Assembly: GCA_029721435.1 (NCBI GenBank)
Contig: CM056580.1
Span: 25,538,367 to 25,602,366 of the forward strand
From: Gymnothorax reevesii
Lineage: Eukaryota; Chordata; Actinopteri; Anguilliformes; Muraenidae
Direction of reading: 5' to 3'
DNA length: 64,000 nt
Positions 50,858 through 63,883 of the stretch are shown in pieces; the first letter of the stretch is position 1, and every line of letters starts with the position of its first letter. The position numbers were made by a program, and so were the translations under genes. The notes under the pieces were generated by a model, which saw only the letters and a program-made list of their open reading frames with translations, was not told the DNA's origin and ran no database searches.

Positions 50858-53800
50858 AGTATGAAAACGACCAGATATTAGCACTCACATTAGATCGCTA
50901 GCATTAGCATGTTAGCATTCGCATTTAAACATTATGATGACCCTATTGGCTTATTATACAAGAAGGGTTAAGCTGAAATGTCATCTGATCTCATATTAAC
51001 ATCATAGAGGACATGTACAGTTTGAAAATGACCAGATATTAGCACTCTTATAACATTGCTAGCATTAGCAATTCAGCATTGGCATGTTTGAATTAGCCAG
51101 TTAGCATTAGCATTCAAACATTAACCTCACCCAATTTGCTTATTATACAAGAAGGGTTAAGCTGAAATGTCATCCGATCTCATATTAACATCATAGAGGA
51201 CAGGTACAGTTTGAAAACGACCAGATATAAGCACTCACATTAGATCGCTAGCATTAGCATGTTAGCATTAGCATTCAAACATTTATATCACTCAATTTCC
51301 ATTTTACACAAGAAGGGTTGAGCTGAAATGTCATCTGATCTCATATTAACATCATAGTGGACTCGTACAGTATGAAAACGACCAGATATTAGCACTCACA
51401 TTAGATCGCTAGCATTAGCATGTAAGCATTTGCATTTAAACATTTATGTCACTCAATTTCCATTTTACACAAGAAGGTTTAAACTGAAATGCCATCTGAT
51501 CTCATGTTAACATCATAGAGGACATGTTAAGCATGGAAATGACCAGATATTGGCACTTGCATTAGATCGCTAGCATTAGCATTTTAGCATCAGCATGTAA
51601 GCATTAGCATTGAAACATTATCATGACCCAATTTGCTTATTATACAAGAAGGGTTAAGCTGAAATGTCATCTGATCTCATATTAACATCATAGAGGACAT
51701 GTACAGTTTGAAAATGACCAGATATTAGCACTCGAATTAGATTGCTTGCATTAGCATTTTTGCATCAGTATGTTAGCATTAGCATTGATACATTAACATT
51801 ACCCAATTTGTTTATTATACAAGAAGGGTTAAGCTGAAATGTCATCTGATCTCATATTAACATCATAGAGGACACGTACAGTATGAAAACGACCAGATAT
51901 AAGCACTCACATTAGATCGCTAGTATTAGCATGTTAGCATTAGCATTTGTACATTTATATCACTCAATTTCCATTTTACACAAGAAGGGTTAAGCTGAAA
52001 TGCCATCTGCTCTCATGTTAACATCATAGAGGACACGTTAAGTATGGAAATGACCAGATATTAGCACTTACATTAGATCGCTAGCATTAGCATTTTAGCA
52101 TCAGCATGTAAGCATTAGCATTGAAACATTAACATGACCCAATTTGCTTAATATACAAGAAGGGTTAAGCTGAAATGTCATCTGATCTCATATTAACATC
52201 ATCGAGGACATGTACAGTTTGAAAATGACCAGATATTAGCACTCGAATTAGATTGCTAGCATTAGCATTTTTGCATCAGTATGTTAGCATTAGCATTGAT
52301 ACATTAACATTACCCAATTTGTTTATTATACAAGAAGAGTTAAGCTGAAATGTCATCTGCTCTCATGTTAACATCATTGAGGACACGTTAAGTATGGAAA
52401 TGACCAGATATTAGCACTTGCATTAGATCGCTAGCATTAGCATTTTAGCATCAGCATGTAAGCATTAGCATTGAAACATTAACATGACCCAATTTGCTTA
52501 TTATACAAGAAGGGTTAAGCTGAAATGTCATCTGATCTCATATTAACATCATAGAGGACACGTACAGTATGAAAACGACCAGATTTAAGCACTCACATTA
52601 GATCGCTAGCATTAGCATGTTAGCATTTGCATTTAAACATTTATATCACTCAATTTCCATTTTACACAAGAAGGCTTAAACTGAAATGCCATCTGCTCTC
52701 ATGTTAACATCATAGAGGACACGTTAAGTATGGAAACGACCAGATATTAGCACTTGCATTAGATCGCTAGCATTAGCATTTTAGCATCAGCATGTAAGCA
52801 TTAGCATTGAAACATTAACATGACCCAATTTGCTAATTATACAAGAAGGGTTAAGCTGAAATGTCATCTGATCTCATATTAACATCATAGAGGACACGTA
52901 GAGTATGAAAACGACCAGATTTTAGCACTCACATTAGATCGCTAGCATTAGCATGTTCGCATTAGCATTCAAACATTTATATCACTCAATTTCCATTTTA
53001 CACAAGAAGGGTTAAGCTGAAATGCCATCTGATCTCATGTTATCATCATAGAGGACACGTTAAGTATGGAAATGACCAGATATTAGCACTTGCATTAGAT
53101 CGCTAGCATTAGCATTTTAGCATCAGCATGTAAATAGTAGCATTGAAACATTAATATGACCCAATTTGCTAATTATACAAGAAGGGTTAAGCTGAAATGT
53201 CATCTGATCTCATATTAACATCATAGAGGACACGTACAGTATGAAAACGACCAGATTTTAGCACTCACATTAGATCGCTAGCATTAGCATGTTAGCATTT
53301 GCATTTAAACATTTATATCACTCAATTACCATTTTACACAAGAAGGCTTAAACTGAAATGCCATCTGCTCTCATGTTAACATCATAGAGGACACGTTAAG
53401 TATGGAAATGACCAGATATTAGCACTTACATTAAATCGCTAGCATTAGCATTTTAGCATCAGCATGTAAGCATTAGCATTGAAACATTAACGTGACCCAA
53501 TTTGCTTATTATACAAGAAGGGTTAAGCTGAAATGTCATCTGATCTCATATTAACATCATAGAGGACATGTACAGTTTGAAAATGACCAGATATTAGTAC
53601 TCGAATTAGATTGCTAGCATTAGCATTTTTGCATCAGTATGTTAGCATTAGCATTGATTCATTAACATTACCCAATTTGCTTATTATACAAGAAGGGTTA
53701 AGCTGAAATGTCATCTGATCTCATATTAACATCATAGAGGACACGTACAGTATGAAAACGACCAGATATTAGCACTCACATTAGATCGCTAGCATTAGCA

Positions 53801-56800
53801 TGTTAGCATTAGCATTCAAACATTTATATCACTCAATTTCCATTTTACACAAGAAGGGTTAAGCTGAAATGCCATCTGATCTCATGTTATCATCATAGAG
53901 GACACGTTAAGTATGGAAATGACCAGATATTAGCACTTGCATTAGATCGCTAGCATTAGCATTTTAGCATCAGCATGTAAGCAGTAGCATTGAAACATTA
54001 ACATGACCCAATTTGCTTATTTTACAAGAAGGGTTAAGCTGAAATGTCGTCTGATCTCATATTAACATCATAGAGGACACGTACAGTATGAAAACGACCA
54101 GATATTAGCATATACATTACATCGCGAGCATTAGCATGTTAGCATTAGCATTCAAACATTTATATCACTCAATTTCCATTTTACACAAGAAGATTAAGCT
54201 GAAATGCCATCTGATCTCATGTTATCATCATAGAGGACACGTTAAGTATGGAAATGACCAGATATTAGCCCTTGCATTAGATCGCTAGCATTAGCATTTT
54301 AGCATCAGCATGTAAGCAGTAGCATTGAAACATTAACATGACCCAATTTGCTAATTATACAAGAAGGGTTGAGCTGAAATGTCATCTGATCTCATATTAA
54401 CATCCTAGAGGACATGTACAGTTTGAAAATGACCAGATATTAGCACTCTTATAACATCGCTAGCATTAGCAATTTAGCATTGGCATGTTTGAATTAGCGA
54501 GTTAGCATTAGCATTCAAACATTAACCTCACCCAATTTGCTTATTATACAAGAAGGGTTAAGCTGAAATTTCATCCGATCTCATATTAACATCATAGAGG
54601 ACAGGTACAGTTTGAAAACGACCAGATATAAACACTCACATTAGATCGCTAGCATTAGCATGTTAGCATTAGCATTCAAACATTTATATCACTCAATTTC
54701 CATTTTACACAAGAAGGGTTGAGCTGAAATGTCATCTGATCTCATATTAAAATCAAAGTGGACTCGTACAGTATGAAAACGACCAGATATTAGCACTCAA
54801 ATTAGATCGCTAGCATTAGCATGTTAGCATTTGCATTTAAACATTTATGTCACTCAATTTCCATTTTACACAAGAAGGCTTAAAGTGAAATGCCATCTGA
54901 TCTCATGTTAACATCATAGAGGACATGTTAAGCATGGAAATGACCAGATATTAGCACTTGCATTAGATCGCTAGCATTAGCATTTTAGCATCAGCATGTG
55001 AGCAGTAGCATTGAAACATTAACATGACCCAATTTGCTAATTATACAAGAAGGGTTGAGCTGAAATGTCATCTGATCTCATATTAACATCATAGAGGACA
55101 CGTACAGTATGAAAACGACCAGATTTTAGCACTCACATTAGATCGCTAGCATTAGCATGTTAGCATTAGCATTCAAACATTTATATCACTCAATTTCCAT
55201 TTTACACAAGAAGGGTTAAGCTGAAATGCCATCTGATCTCATGTTATCATCATAGAGGACACGTTAAGTATGGAAATGACCAGATATTAGCACTTGCATT
55301 AGATCGCTAGCATTAGCATTTTAGCATCAGCATGTAAGCATTAGCATTGAAACATTAACATGACCCAATTTGCTAATTATACAAGAAGGGTTAAGCTGAA
55401 ATGTCATCTGATCTCATATTAACATCATAGAGGACACGTAGAGTATGAAAACGACCAGATTTTAGCACTCACATTAGATCGCTAGCATTAGCATGTTCGC
55501 ATTAGCATTCAAACATTTATATCACTCAATTTCCGTTTTACACAAGAAGGGTTAAGCTGAAATGCCATCTGATCTCATGTTATCATCATAGAGGACATGT
55601 TAAGTATGGAAATGACCAGATATTAGCACTTGCATTAGATCGCTAGCATTAGCATTTTAGCATCAGCATGTAAGCAGTAGCATTGAAACATTAATATGAC
55701 CCAATTTGCTAATTATACAAGAAGGGTTAAGCTGAAATGTCATCTGATCTCATATTAACATCATAGAGGACACGTACAGTATGAAAACGACCAGATTTTA
55801 GCACTCACATTAGATCGCTAGCATTAGCATGTTAGCATTTGCATTTAAACATTTATATCACTCAATTACCATTTTACACAAGAAGGCTTAAACTGAAATG
55901 CCATCTGCTCTCATGTTAACATCATAGAGGACACGTTAAGTATGGAAATGACCAGATATTAGCACTTACATTAAATCGCTAGCATTAGCATTTTAGCATC
56001 AGCATGTAAGCATTAGCATTGAAACATTAACGTGACCCAATTTGCTTATTATACAAGAAGGGTTAAGCTGAAATGTCATCTGATCTCATATTAACATCAT
56101 AGAGGACATGTACAGTTTGAAAATGACCAGATATTAGTACTCGAATTAGATTGCTAGCATTAGCATTTTTGCATCAGTATGTTAGCATTAGCATTGATAC
56201 ATTAACATTACCCAATTTGCTTATTATACAAGAAGGGTTAAGCTGAAATGTCATCTGATCTCATATTAACATCATAGAGGACACGTACAGTATGAAAACG
56301 ACCAGATATTAGCACTCACATTAGATCGCTAGCATTAGCATGTTAGCATTAGCATTCAAACATTTATATCACTCAATTTCCATTTTACACAAGAAGGGTT
56401 AAGCTGAAATGCCATCTGATCTCATGTTATCATCATAGAGGACACGTTAAGTATGGAAATGACCAGATATTAGCACTCTTATAACATCGCTAGCAATAGC
56501 AATTTAGCATTGGCATGTTTGAATTAGCCAGTTAGCATTAGCATTCAAACATTAACCTCACCCAATTTGCTTATTATACAAGAAGGGTTAAGCTGAAATT
56601 TCATCCGATCTCATATTAACATCATAGAGGACAGGTACAGTTTGAAAACGACCAGATATAAACATTCACATTAGATCGCTAGCATTAGCATGTTAGCATT
56701 AGCATTCAAACATTTATATCACTCAATTTCCATTTTACACAAGAAGGGTTGAGCTGAAATGTCATCTGATCTCATATTAACATCAAAGTGGACTCGTACA

Positions 56801-57471
56801 GTATGAAAACGACCAGATATTAGCACTCAAATTAGATCGCTAGCATTAGCATGTTAGCATTTGCATTTAAACATTTATGTCACTCAATTTCCATTTTACA
56901 CAAGAAGGCTTAAAGTGAAATGCCATCTGATCTCATGTTAACATCATAGAGGACATGTTAAGCATGGAAATGACCAGATATTAGCACTTGCATTAGATCG
57001 CTAGCATTAGCATTTTAGCATCAGCATGTGAGCAGTAGCATTGAAACATTAACATGACCCAATTTGCTAATTATACAAGAAGGGTTGAGCTGAAATGTCA
57101 TCTGATCTCATATTAACATCATAGAGGACACGTACAGTATGAAAACGACCAGATTTTAGCACTCACATTAGATCGCTAGCATTAGCATGTTAGCATTAGC
57201 ATTCAAACATTTATATCACTCAATTTCCATTTTACACAAGAAGGGTTAAGCTGAAATGCCATCTGATCTCATGTTATCATCATAGAGGACACGTTAAGTA
57301 TGGAAATGACCAGATATTAGCACTTGCATTAGATCGCTAGCATTAGCATTTTAGCATCAGCATGTGAGCAGTAGCATTGAAACATTAACATGACCCAATT
57401 TGCTAATTATACAAGAAGGGTTGAGCTGAAATGTCATCTGATCTCATATTAACATCATAGAGGACACGTAC
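50858..57471 (+). repeat. 6614-bp tandem unit, copy 2 (39 monomers)
   Basis: Every monomer start lies 6614 bp after its counterpart in copy 1, for example C 51019/44405, diverged A 54085/47471, hybrid C 56450/49836. The few differences are single bases: ATTGGC for ACTGAC near 50945, TTAATATAC for TTATTAGAC near 52147, GATTTAAGC near 52584 and TTAAAATCAAAG near 54748. Agreement ends near 57365, where this copy has CATGTGAGC and copy 1 has CATGTAAGC. Confidence 0.93.
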
Positions 57472-58143
57472 AGTATGAAAACGACCAGATTTTAGCACTC
57501 ACATTAGATCGCTAGCATTAGCATGTTAGCATTTGCATTTAAACATTTATATCACTCAATTACCATTTTACACAAGAAGGCTTAAACTGAAATGCCATCT
57601 GATCTCATGTTAACATCATTGAGGACACGTTAAGTATGGAAATGACCAGATATTAGCACTTGCATTAGATCGCTAGCATTAGAATTTTAGCATCAGCATG
57701 TAAGCATTAGCATTGAAACATTAACATGACCCAATTTGCTTATTATACAAGAAGGGTTAAGCTGAAATGTCATCTGATCTCATATTAATATCATAGAGGA
57801 CACGTACAGTATGAAAACGACCAGATTTTAGCACTCACATTAGATCGCTAGCATTAGCATGTTAGCATTTGCATTTAAACATTTATATCACTCAATTACC
57901 ATTTTACACAAGAAGGCTTAAACTGAAATGCCATCTGCTCTCATGTTAACATCATAGAGGACACGTTAAGTATGGAAATGACCAGATATTAGCACTTACA
58001 TTAGATCGCTAGCATTAGCATTTTAGCATCAGCATGTAAGCATTTGCATTGAAACATTAACATGACCCAATTTGCTTATTATACAAGAAGGGTTAAGCTG
58101 AAATGTCATCTGATCTCATATTAACATCATAGAGGACATGTAC
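57472..58143 (+). repeat. Transition block of four monomers (A B A B)
   Basis: Starts 57472, 57633, 57808 and 57969. The first pair resembles HOR-II (ATTACC rear, then TAGCATTAGAATTTT). The B at 57969 has CATTTGCATTG and matches the B at 61007 in the right-hand HOR, so the last period begins within or just before this monomer. Confidence 0.82.
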
Positions 58144-61100
58144 AGTTTGAAAATGACCAGATATTAGCACTCGAATTAGATTGCTAGCATTAGCATTTTT
58201 GCATCAGTATGTTAGCATTAGCATTGATACATTAACATTACCCAATTTGCTTATTATACAAGAAGGGTTAAGCTGAAATGTCATCTGATCTCATATTAAC
58301 ATCATAGAGGACACGTACAGTATGAAAACGACCAGATATTAGCACTCACATTAGATCGCTAGCATTAGCATGTTAGCATTAGCATTCAAACATTTATATC
58401 ACTCAATTTCCATTTTACACAAGAAGGGTTAAGCTGAAATGCCATCTGATCTCATGTTATCATCATAGAGGACACGTTATGTATGGAAATGACCAGATAT
58501 TAGCAGTTGCATTAGATCGCTAGCATTAGCATTTTAGCATCAGCATGTAAGCAGTAGCATTGAAACATTAACATGACCCAATTTGCTAATTATACAAGAA
58601 GTGTTGAGCTGAAATGTCATCTGATCTCATATTAACATCATAGAGGACACGTACAGTATGAAAACGACCAGATTTTAGCACTCACATTAGATCGCTAGCA
58701 TTAGCATGTTAGCATTTGCATTTAAACATTTATATCACTCAATTACCATTTTACACAAGAAGGCTTAAACTGAAATGCCATCTGCTCTCATGTTAACATC
58801 ATAGAGGACACGTTAAGTATGGAAATGACCAGATATTAGCACTTACATTAGATCGCTAGCATTAGCATTTTAGCATCAGCATGTAAGCATTAGCATTGAA
58901 ACATTAACGTGACCCAATTTGCTTATTATTCAAGAAGGGTTAAGCTGAAATGTCATCTGATCTCATATTAACATCATAGAAGACATGTACAGTTTGAAAA
59001 TGACCAGATACTAGCACTCGAATTAGATCGCTAGCATTAGCATTTTTGCATCAGTATGTCAGCATTAGCATTGATACATTAACATCACCCAATTTGTTTA
59101 TTATACAAGAAGGGTTAAGCTGAAATGTCATCTGATCTCATATTAACATGATAGAGGACACGTACAGTATGAAAACGACCAGATATTAGCACTCACATTA
59201 GATCGCTAGCATTAGCATGTTAGCATTAGCATTCAAACATTTATATCACTCAATTTCCATTTTACACAAGAAGGGTTAAGCTGAAATGCCATCAGATCTC
59301 ATGTTAACATCATAGAGGACACGTTAAATATGGAAATGACCAGATATTAGCACTTGCATTAGATCGCTAGCATTAGCATTTTAGCATCAGCATGTAAGCA
59401 TTAGCATTGAAAAATTAACATGACCCAATTTGCTAATTATACAAGAAGGGTTGAGCTGAAATGTCATCTGATCTCATATTAACATCATCGAGGACACGTA
59501 CAGTATGAAAACGACCAGATTTTAGCACTCACATTAGATCGCTAGCATTAGCATGTTAGCATTTGCATTTAAACATTTATGTCACTCAATTTCCATTTTA
59601 CACAAGAAGGCTTAAACTGAAATGCCATCTGATCTCATGTTAACATCATAGAGGACACGTTAAGTATGGAAATGACCAGATATTAGCACTTACATTAGAT
59701 CGCTAGCATTAGCATTTTAGCATCAGCATGTTAGCATTAGCATTGAAACATTAACGTGACCCAATTTGCTTATTATACAAGAAGGGTTGAGCTGAAATGT
59801 CATCTGATCTCATATTAACATCATAGAGGAAACGTACAGTATGAAAACGACCAGATTTTAGCACTCACATTAGATCGCTAGCATTAGCATGTTAGCATTT
59901 GCATTTAAACATTTATATCACTCAATTACCATTTTACACAAGAAGGGTTAAGCTGAAATGCCATCTGATCTCATGTTATCATCATAGAGGACACGTTTAG
60001 TATGGAAATGACCAGATATTAGCACTTGCATTAGATCGCTAGCATTAGCATTTTAGCATCAGCATGTAAGCAGTAGCATTGAAACATTAACATGACCCAA
60101 TTTGCTTATTATACAAGAAGGGTTAAGCTGAAATGTCATCTGATCTCATATTAACATCATAGAGGACATGTACAGTTTGAAAATGACCAGATATTAGCAC
60201 TCGAATAAGATCGCTAGCATGAGCATTTTTGCATCAGTATGTTAGCATTAGCATTGATACATTGACATCACCAAATTTGTTTATTATACAAGAAGGGTTA
60301 AGCTGAAATGTCATCTGATCTCATATTAACATGATAGAGGACACGTACAGTATGAAAACGACCAGATATTAGCACTCACATTAGATCGCTAGCATTAGCA
60401 TGTTAGCATTAGCATTCAAACATTTATATCACTCAATTTCCATTTTACACAAGAAGGCTTAAACTGAAATGCCATCTGATCTCATGTTAACATCATAGAG
60501 GACACGTTAAGTATGGAAATGACCAGATATTAGCACTTGCATTAGATCGCTAGCATTAGCATTTTAGCATCAGCATGTAAGCATTAGCATTGAAACATTA
60601 ACATGACCCAATTTGCTAATTATACAAGAAGGGTTGAGCTGAAATGTCATCTGATCTCATATTAACATCATAGAGGACACGTACAGTATGAAAACGACCA
60701 GATTTTAGCACTCACATTAGATCGCTAGCATTAGCATGTTAGCATTTGCATTTAAACATTTATGTCACTCAATTTCCATTTTACACAAGAAGGCTTAAAC
60801 TGAAATGCCATCAGATCTCATGTTAACATCATAGAGGACACGTTAAGTATGGAAATGACCAGATATTAGCACTCACATTAGATCGCTAGCATTAGCATGT
60901 TAGCATTAGCATTCAAACATTTATATCACTCAATTTCCATTTTACACAAGAAGGGTTAAGCTGAAATGCCATCTGCTCTCATGTTAACATCATAGAGGAC
61001 ACGTTAAGTATGGAAATGACCAGATATTAGCACTTACATTAGATCGCTAGCATTAGCATTTTAGCATCAGCATGTAAGCATTTGCATTGAAACATTAACA

Positions 61101-61181
61101 TGACCCAATTTGCTTATTATACAAGAAGGGTTAAGCTGAAATGTCATCTGATCTCATATTAACATCATAGAGGACATGGAC
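58144..61181 (+). repeat. HOR-IV copy 1 (3038 bp, 18 monomers, D-rich)
   Basis: Order D A B A B D A B A B A B D A B A A B with starts 58144, 58319, 58480, 58655, 58816, 58991, 59166, 59327, 59502, 59663, 59838, 59999, 60174, 60349, 60510, 60685, 60846 and 61007. Ten 175-bp and eight 161-bp monomers sum to 3038. Markers include AGCAGTTGCATT, ATAGAAGACATG, GTTAAATATGG with GAAAAATTAAC, GAGGAAACGTAC, and CTCGAATAAGATCGC. There is no C monomer. Confidence 0.92.
60846..61006 (+). repeat. B-head/A-body hybrid monomer
   Basis: Starts AGTATGGAAATGACC like B, then CACTCACATTAG, two 14-bp units and an A rear ending with CTGCTCTC. Monomers built the same way are at 16661, 36269 and 39337. It produces an AA-like pair with the preceding A at 60685, and its counterpart in the next copy (63884) is a plain B, so the HOR match ends here. 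Confidence 0.87.
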
Positions 61182-63883
61182 AGTTTGAAAATGACCAGAT
61201 ATTAGCACTCGAATTCGATTGCTAGCATTAGCATTTTTGCATCAGTATGTTAGCATTAGCATTGATACATTAACATTACCCAATTTGCTTATTATACAAG
61301 AAGGGTTAAGCTGAAATGTCATCTGATCTCATATTAACATCATAGAGGACACGTACAGTATGAAAACGACCAGATATTAGCACTCACATTAGATCGCTAG
61401 CATTAGCATGTTAGCATTAGCATTCAAACATTTATATCACTCAATTTCCATTTTACACAAGAAGGGTTAAGCTGAAATGCCATCTGATCTCATGTTATCA
61501 TCATAGAGGACACGTTAAGTATGGAAATGACCAGATATTAGCAGTTGCATTAGATCGCTAGCATTAGCATTTTAGCATCAGCATGTAAGCAGTAGCATTG
61601 AAACATTAACATGACCCAATTTGCTAATTATACAAGAAGGGTTGAGCTGAAATGTCATCTGATCTCATATTAACATCATAGAGGACACGTACAGTATGAA
61701 AACGACCAGATTTTAGCACTCACATTAGATCGCTAGCATTAGCATGTTAGCATTTGCATTTAAACATTTATATCACTCAATTACCATTTTACACAAGAAG
61801 GCTTAAACTGAAATGCCATCTGCTCTCATGTTAACATCATAGAGGACACGTTAAGTATGGAAATGACCAGATATTAGCACTTACATTAGATCGCTAGCAT
61901 TAGCATTTTAGCATCAGCATGTAAGCATTAGCATTGAAACATTAACGTGACCCAATTTGCTTATTATACAAGAAGGGTTAAGCTGAAATGTCATCTGATC
62001 TCATATTAACATCATAGAAGACATGTACAGTTTGAAAATGACCAGATATTAGCACTCGAATTAGATCGCTAGCATTAGCATTTTTGCATCAGTATGTTAG
62101 CATTAGCATTGATACATTAACATCACCCAATTTGTTTATTATACAAGAAGGGTTAAGCTGAAATGTCATCTGATCTCATATTAACATGATAGAGGACACG
62201 TACAGTATGAAAACGACCAGATATTAGCACTCACATTAGATCGCTAGCATTAGCATGTTAGCATTAGCATTCAAACATTTATATCACTCAATTTCCATTT
62301 TACACAAGAAGGGTTAAGCTGAAATGCCATCTGATCTCATGTTATCATCATAGAGGACACGTTAAATATGGAAATGACCAGATATTAGCACTTGCATTAG
62401 ATCGCTAGCATTAGCATTTTAGCATCAGCATGTAAGCATTAGCATTGAAAAATTAACATGACCCAATTTGCTAATTATACAAGAAGGGTTGAGCTGAAAT
62501 GTCATCTGATCTCATATTAACATCATAGAGGACACGTACAGTATGAAAACGACCAGATTTTAGCACTCACATTAGATCGCTAGCATTAGCATGTTAGCAT
62601 TTGCATTTAAACATTTATGTCACTCAATTTCCATTTTACACAAGAAGGCTTAAACTGAAATGCCATCTGATCTCATGTTAACATCATAGAGGACACGTTA
62701 AGTATGGAAATGACCAGATATTAGCACTTACATTAGATCGCTAGCATTAGCATTTTAGCATCAGCATGTAAGCATTAGCATTGAAACATTAACGTGACCC
62801 AATTTGCTTATTATACAAGAAGGGTTGAGCTGAAATGTCATCTGATCTCATATTAACATCATAGAGGAAACGTACAGTATGAAAACGACCAGATTTTAGC
62901 ACTCACATTAGATCGCTAGCATTAGCATGTTAGCATTTGCATTTAAACATTTATATCACTCAATTACCATTTTACACAAGAAGGGTTAAGCTGAAATGCC
63001 ATCTGATCTCATGTTATCATCATAGAGGACACGTTTAGTATGGAAATGACCAGATATTAGCACTTGCATTAGATCGCTAGCATTAGCATTTTAGCATCAG
63101 CATGTAAGCAGTAGCATTGAAACATTAACATGACCCAATTTGCTTATTATACAAGAAGGGTTAAGCTGAAATGTCATCTGATCTCATATTAACATCATAG
63201 AGGACATGTACAGTTTGAAAATGACCAGATATTAGCACTCGAATAAGATCGCTAGCATGAGCATTTTTGCATCAGTATGTTAGCATTAGCATTGATACAT
63301 TAACATCACCCAATTTGTTTATTATACAAGAAGGGTTAAGCTGAAATGTCATCTGATCTCATATTAACATGATAGAGGACACGTACAGTATGAAAACGAC
63401 CAGATATTAGCACTCACATTAGATCGCTAGCATTAGCATGTTAGCATTAGCATTCAAACATTTATATCACTCAATTTCCATTTTACACAAGAAGGCTTAA
63501 ACTGAAATGCCATCTGATCTCATGTTAACATCATAGAGGACACGTTAAGTATGGAAATGACCAGATATTAGCACTTGCATTAGATCGCTAGCATTAGCAT
63601 TTTAGCATCAGCATGTAAGCATTAGCATTGAAACATTAACATGACCCAATTTGCTAATTATACAAGAAGGGTTGAGCTGAAATGTCATCTGATCTCATAT
63701 TAACATCATAGAGGACACGTACAGTATGAAAACGACCAGATTTTAGCACTCACATTAGATCGCTAGCATTAGCATGTTAGCATTTGCATTTAAACATTTA
63801 TGTCACTCAATTTCCATTTTACACAAGAAGGCTTAAACTGAAATGCCATCAGATCTCATGTTAACATCATAGAGGACACGTTA
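61182..63883 (+). repeat. HOR-IV copy 2 (16 of 18 monomers)
   Basis: D A B A B D A B A B A B D A B A with starts from 61182 to 63723, all 3038 bp after copy 1. AGCAGTTGCATT, ATAGAAGACATG, GTTAAATATGG, GAGGAAACGTAC, CTCGAATAAGATCGC and the ATCAGATCTC of the last A are all repeated. Private changes include CATGGACAG and GAATTCGATTGC in the first D. Confidence 0.92.
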
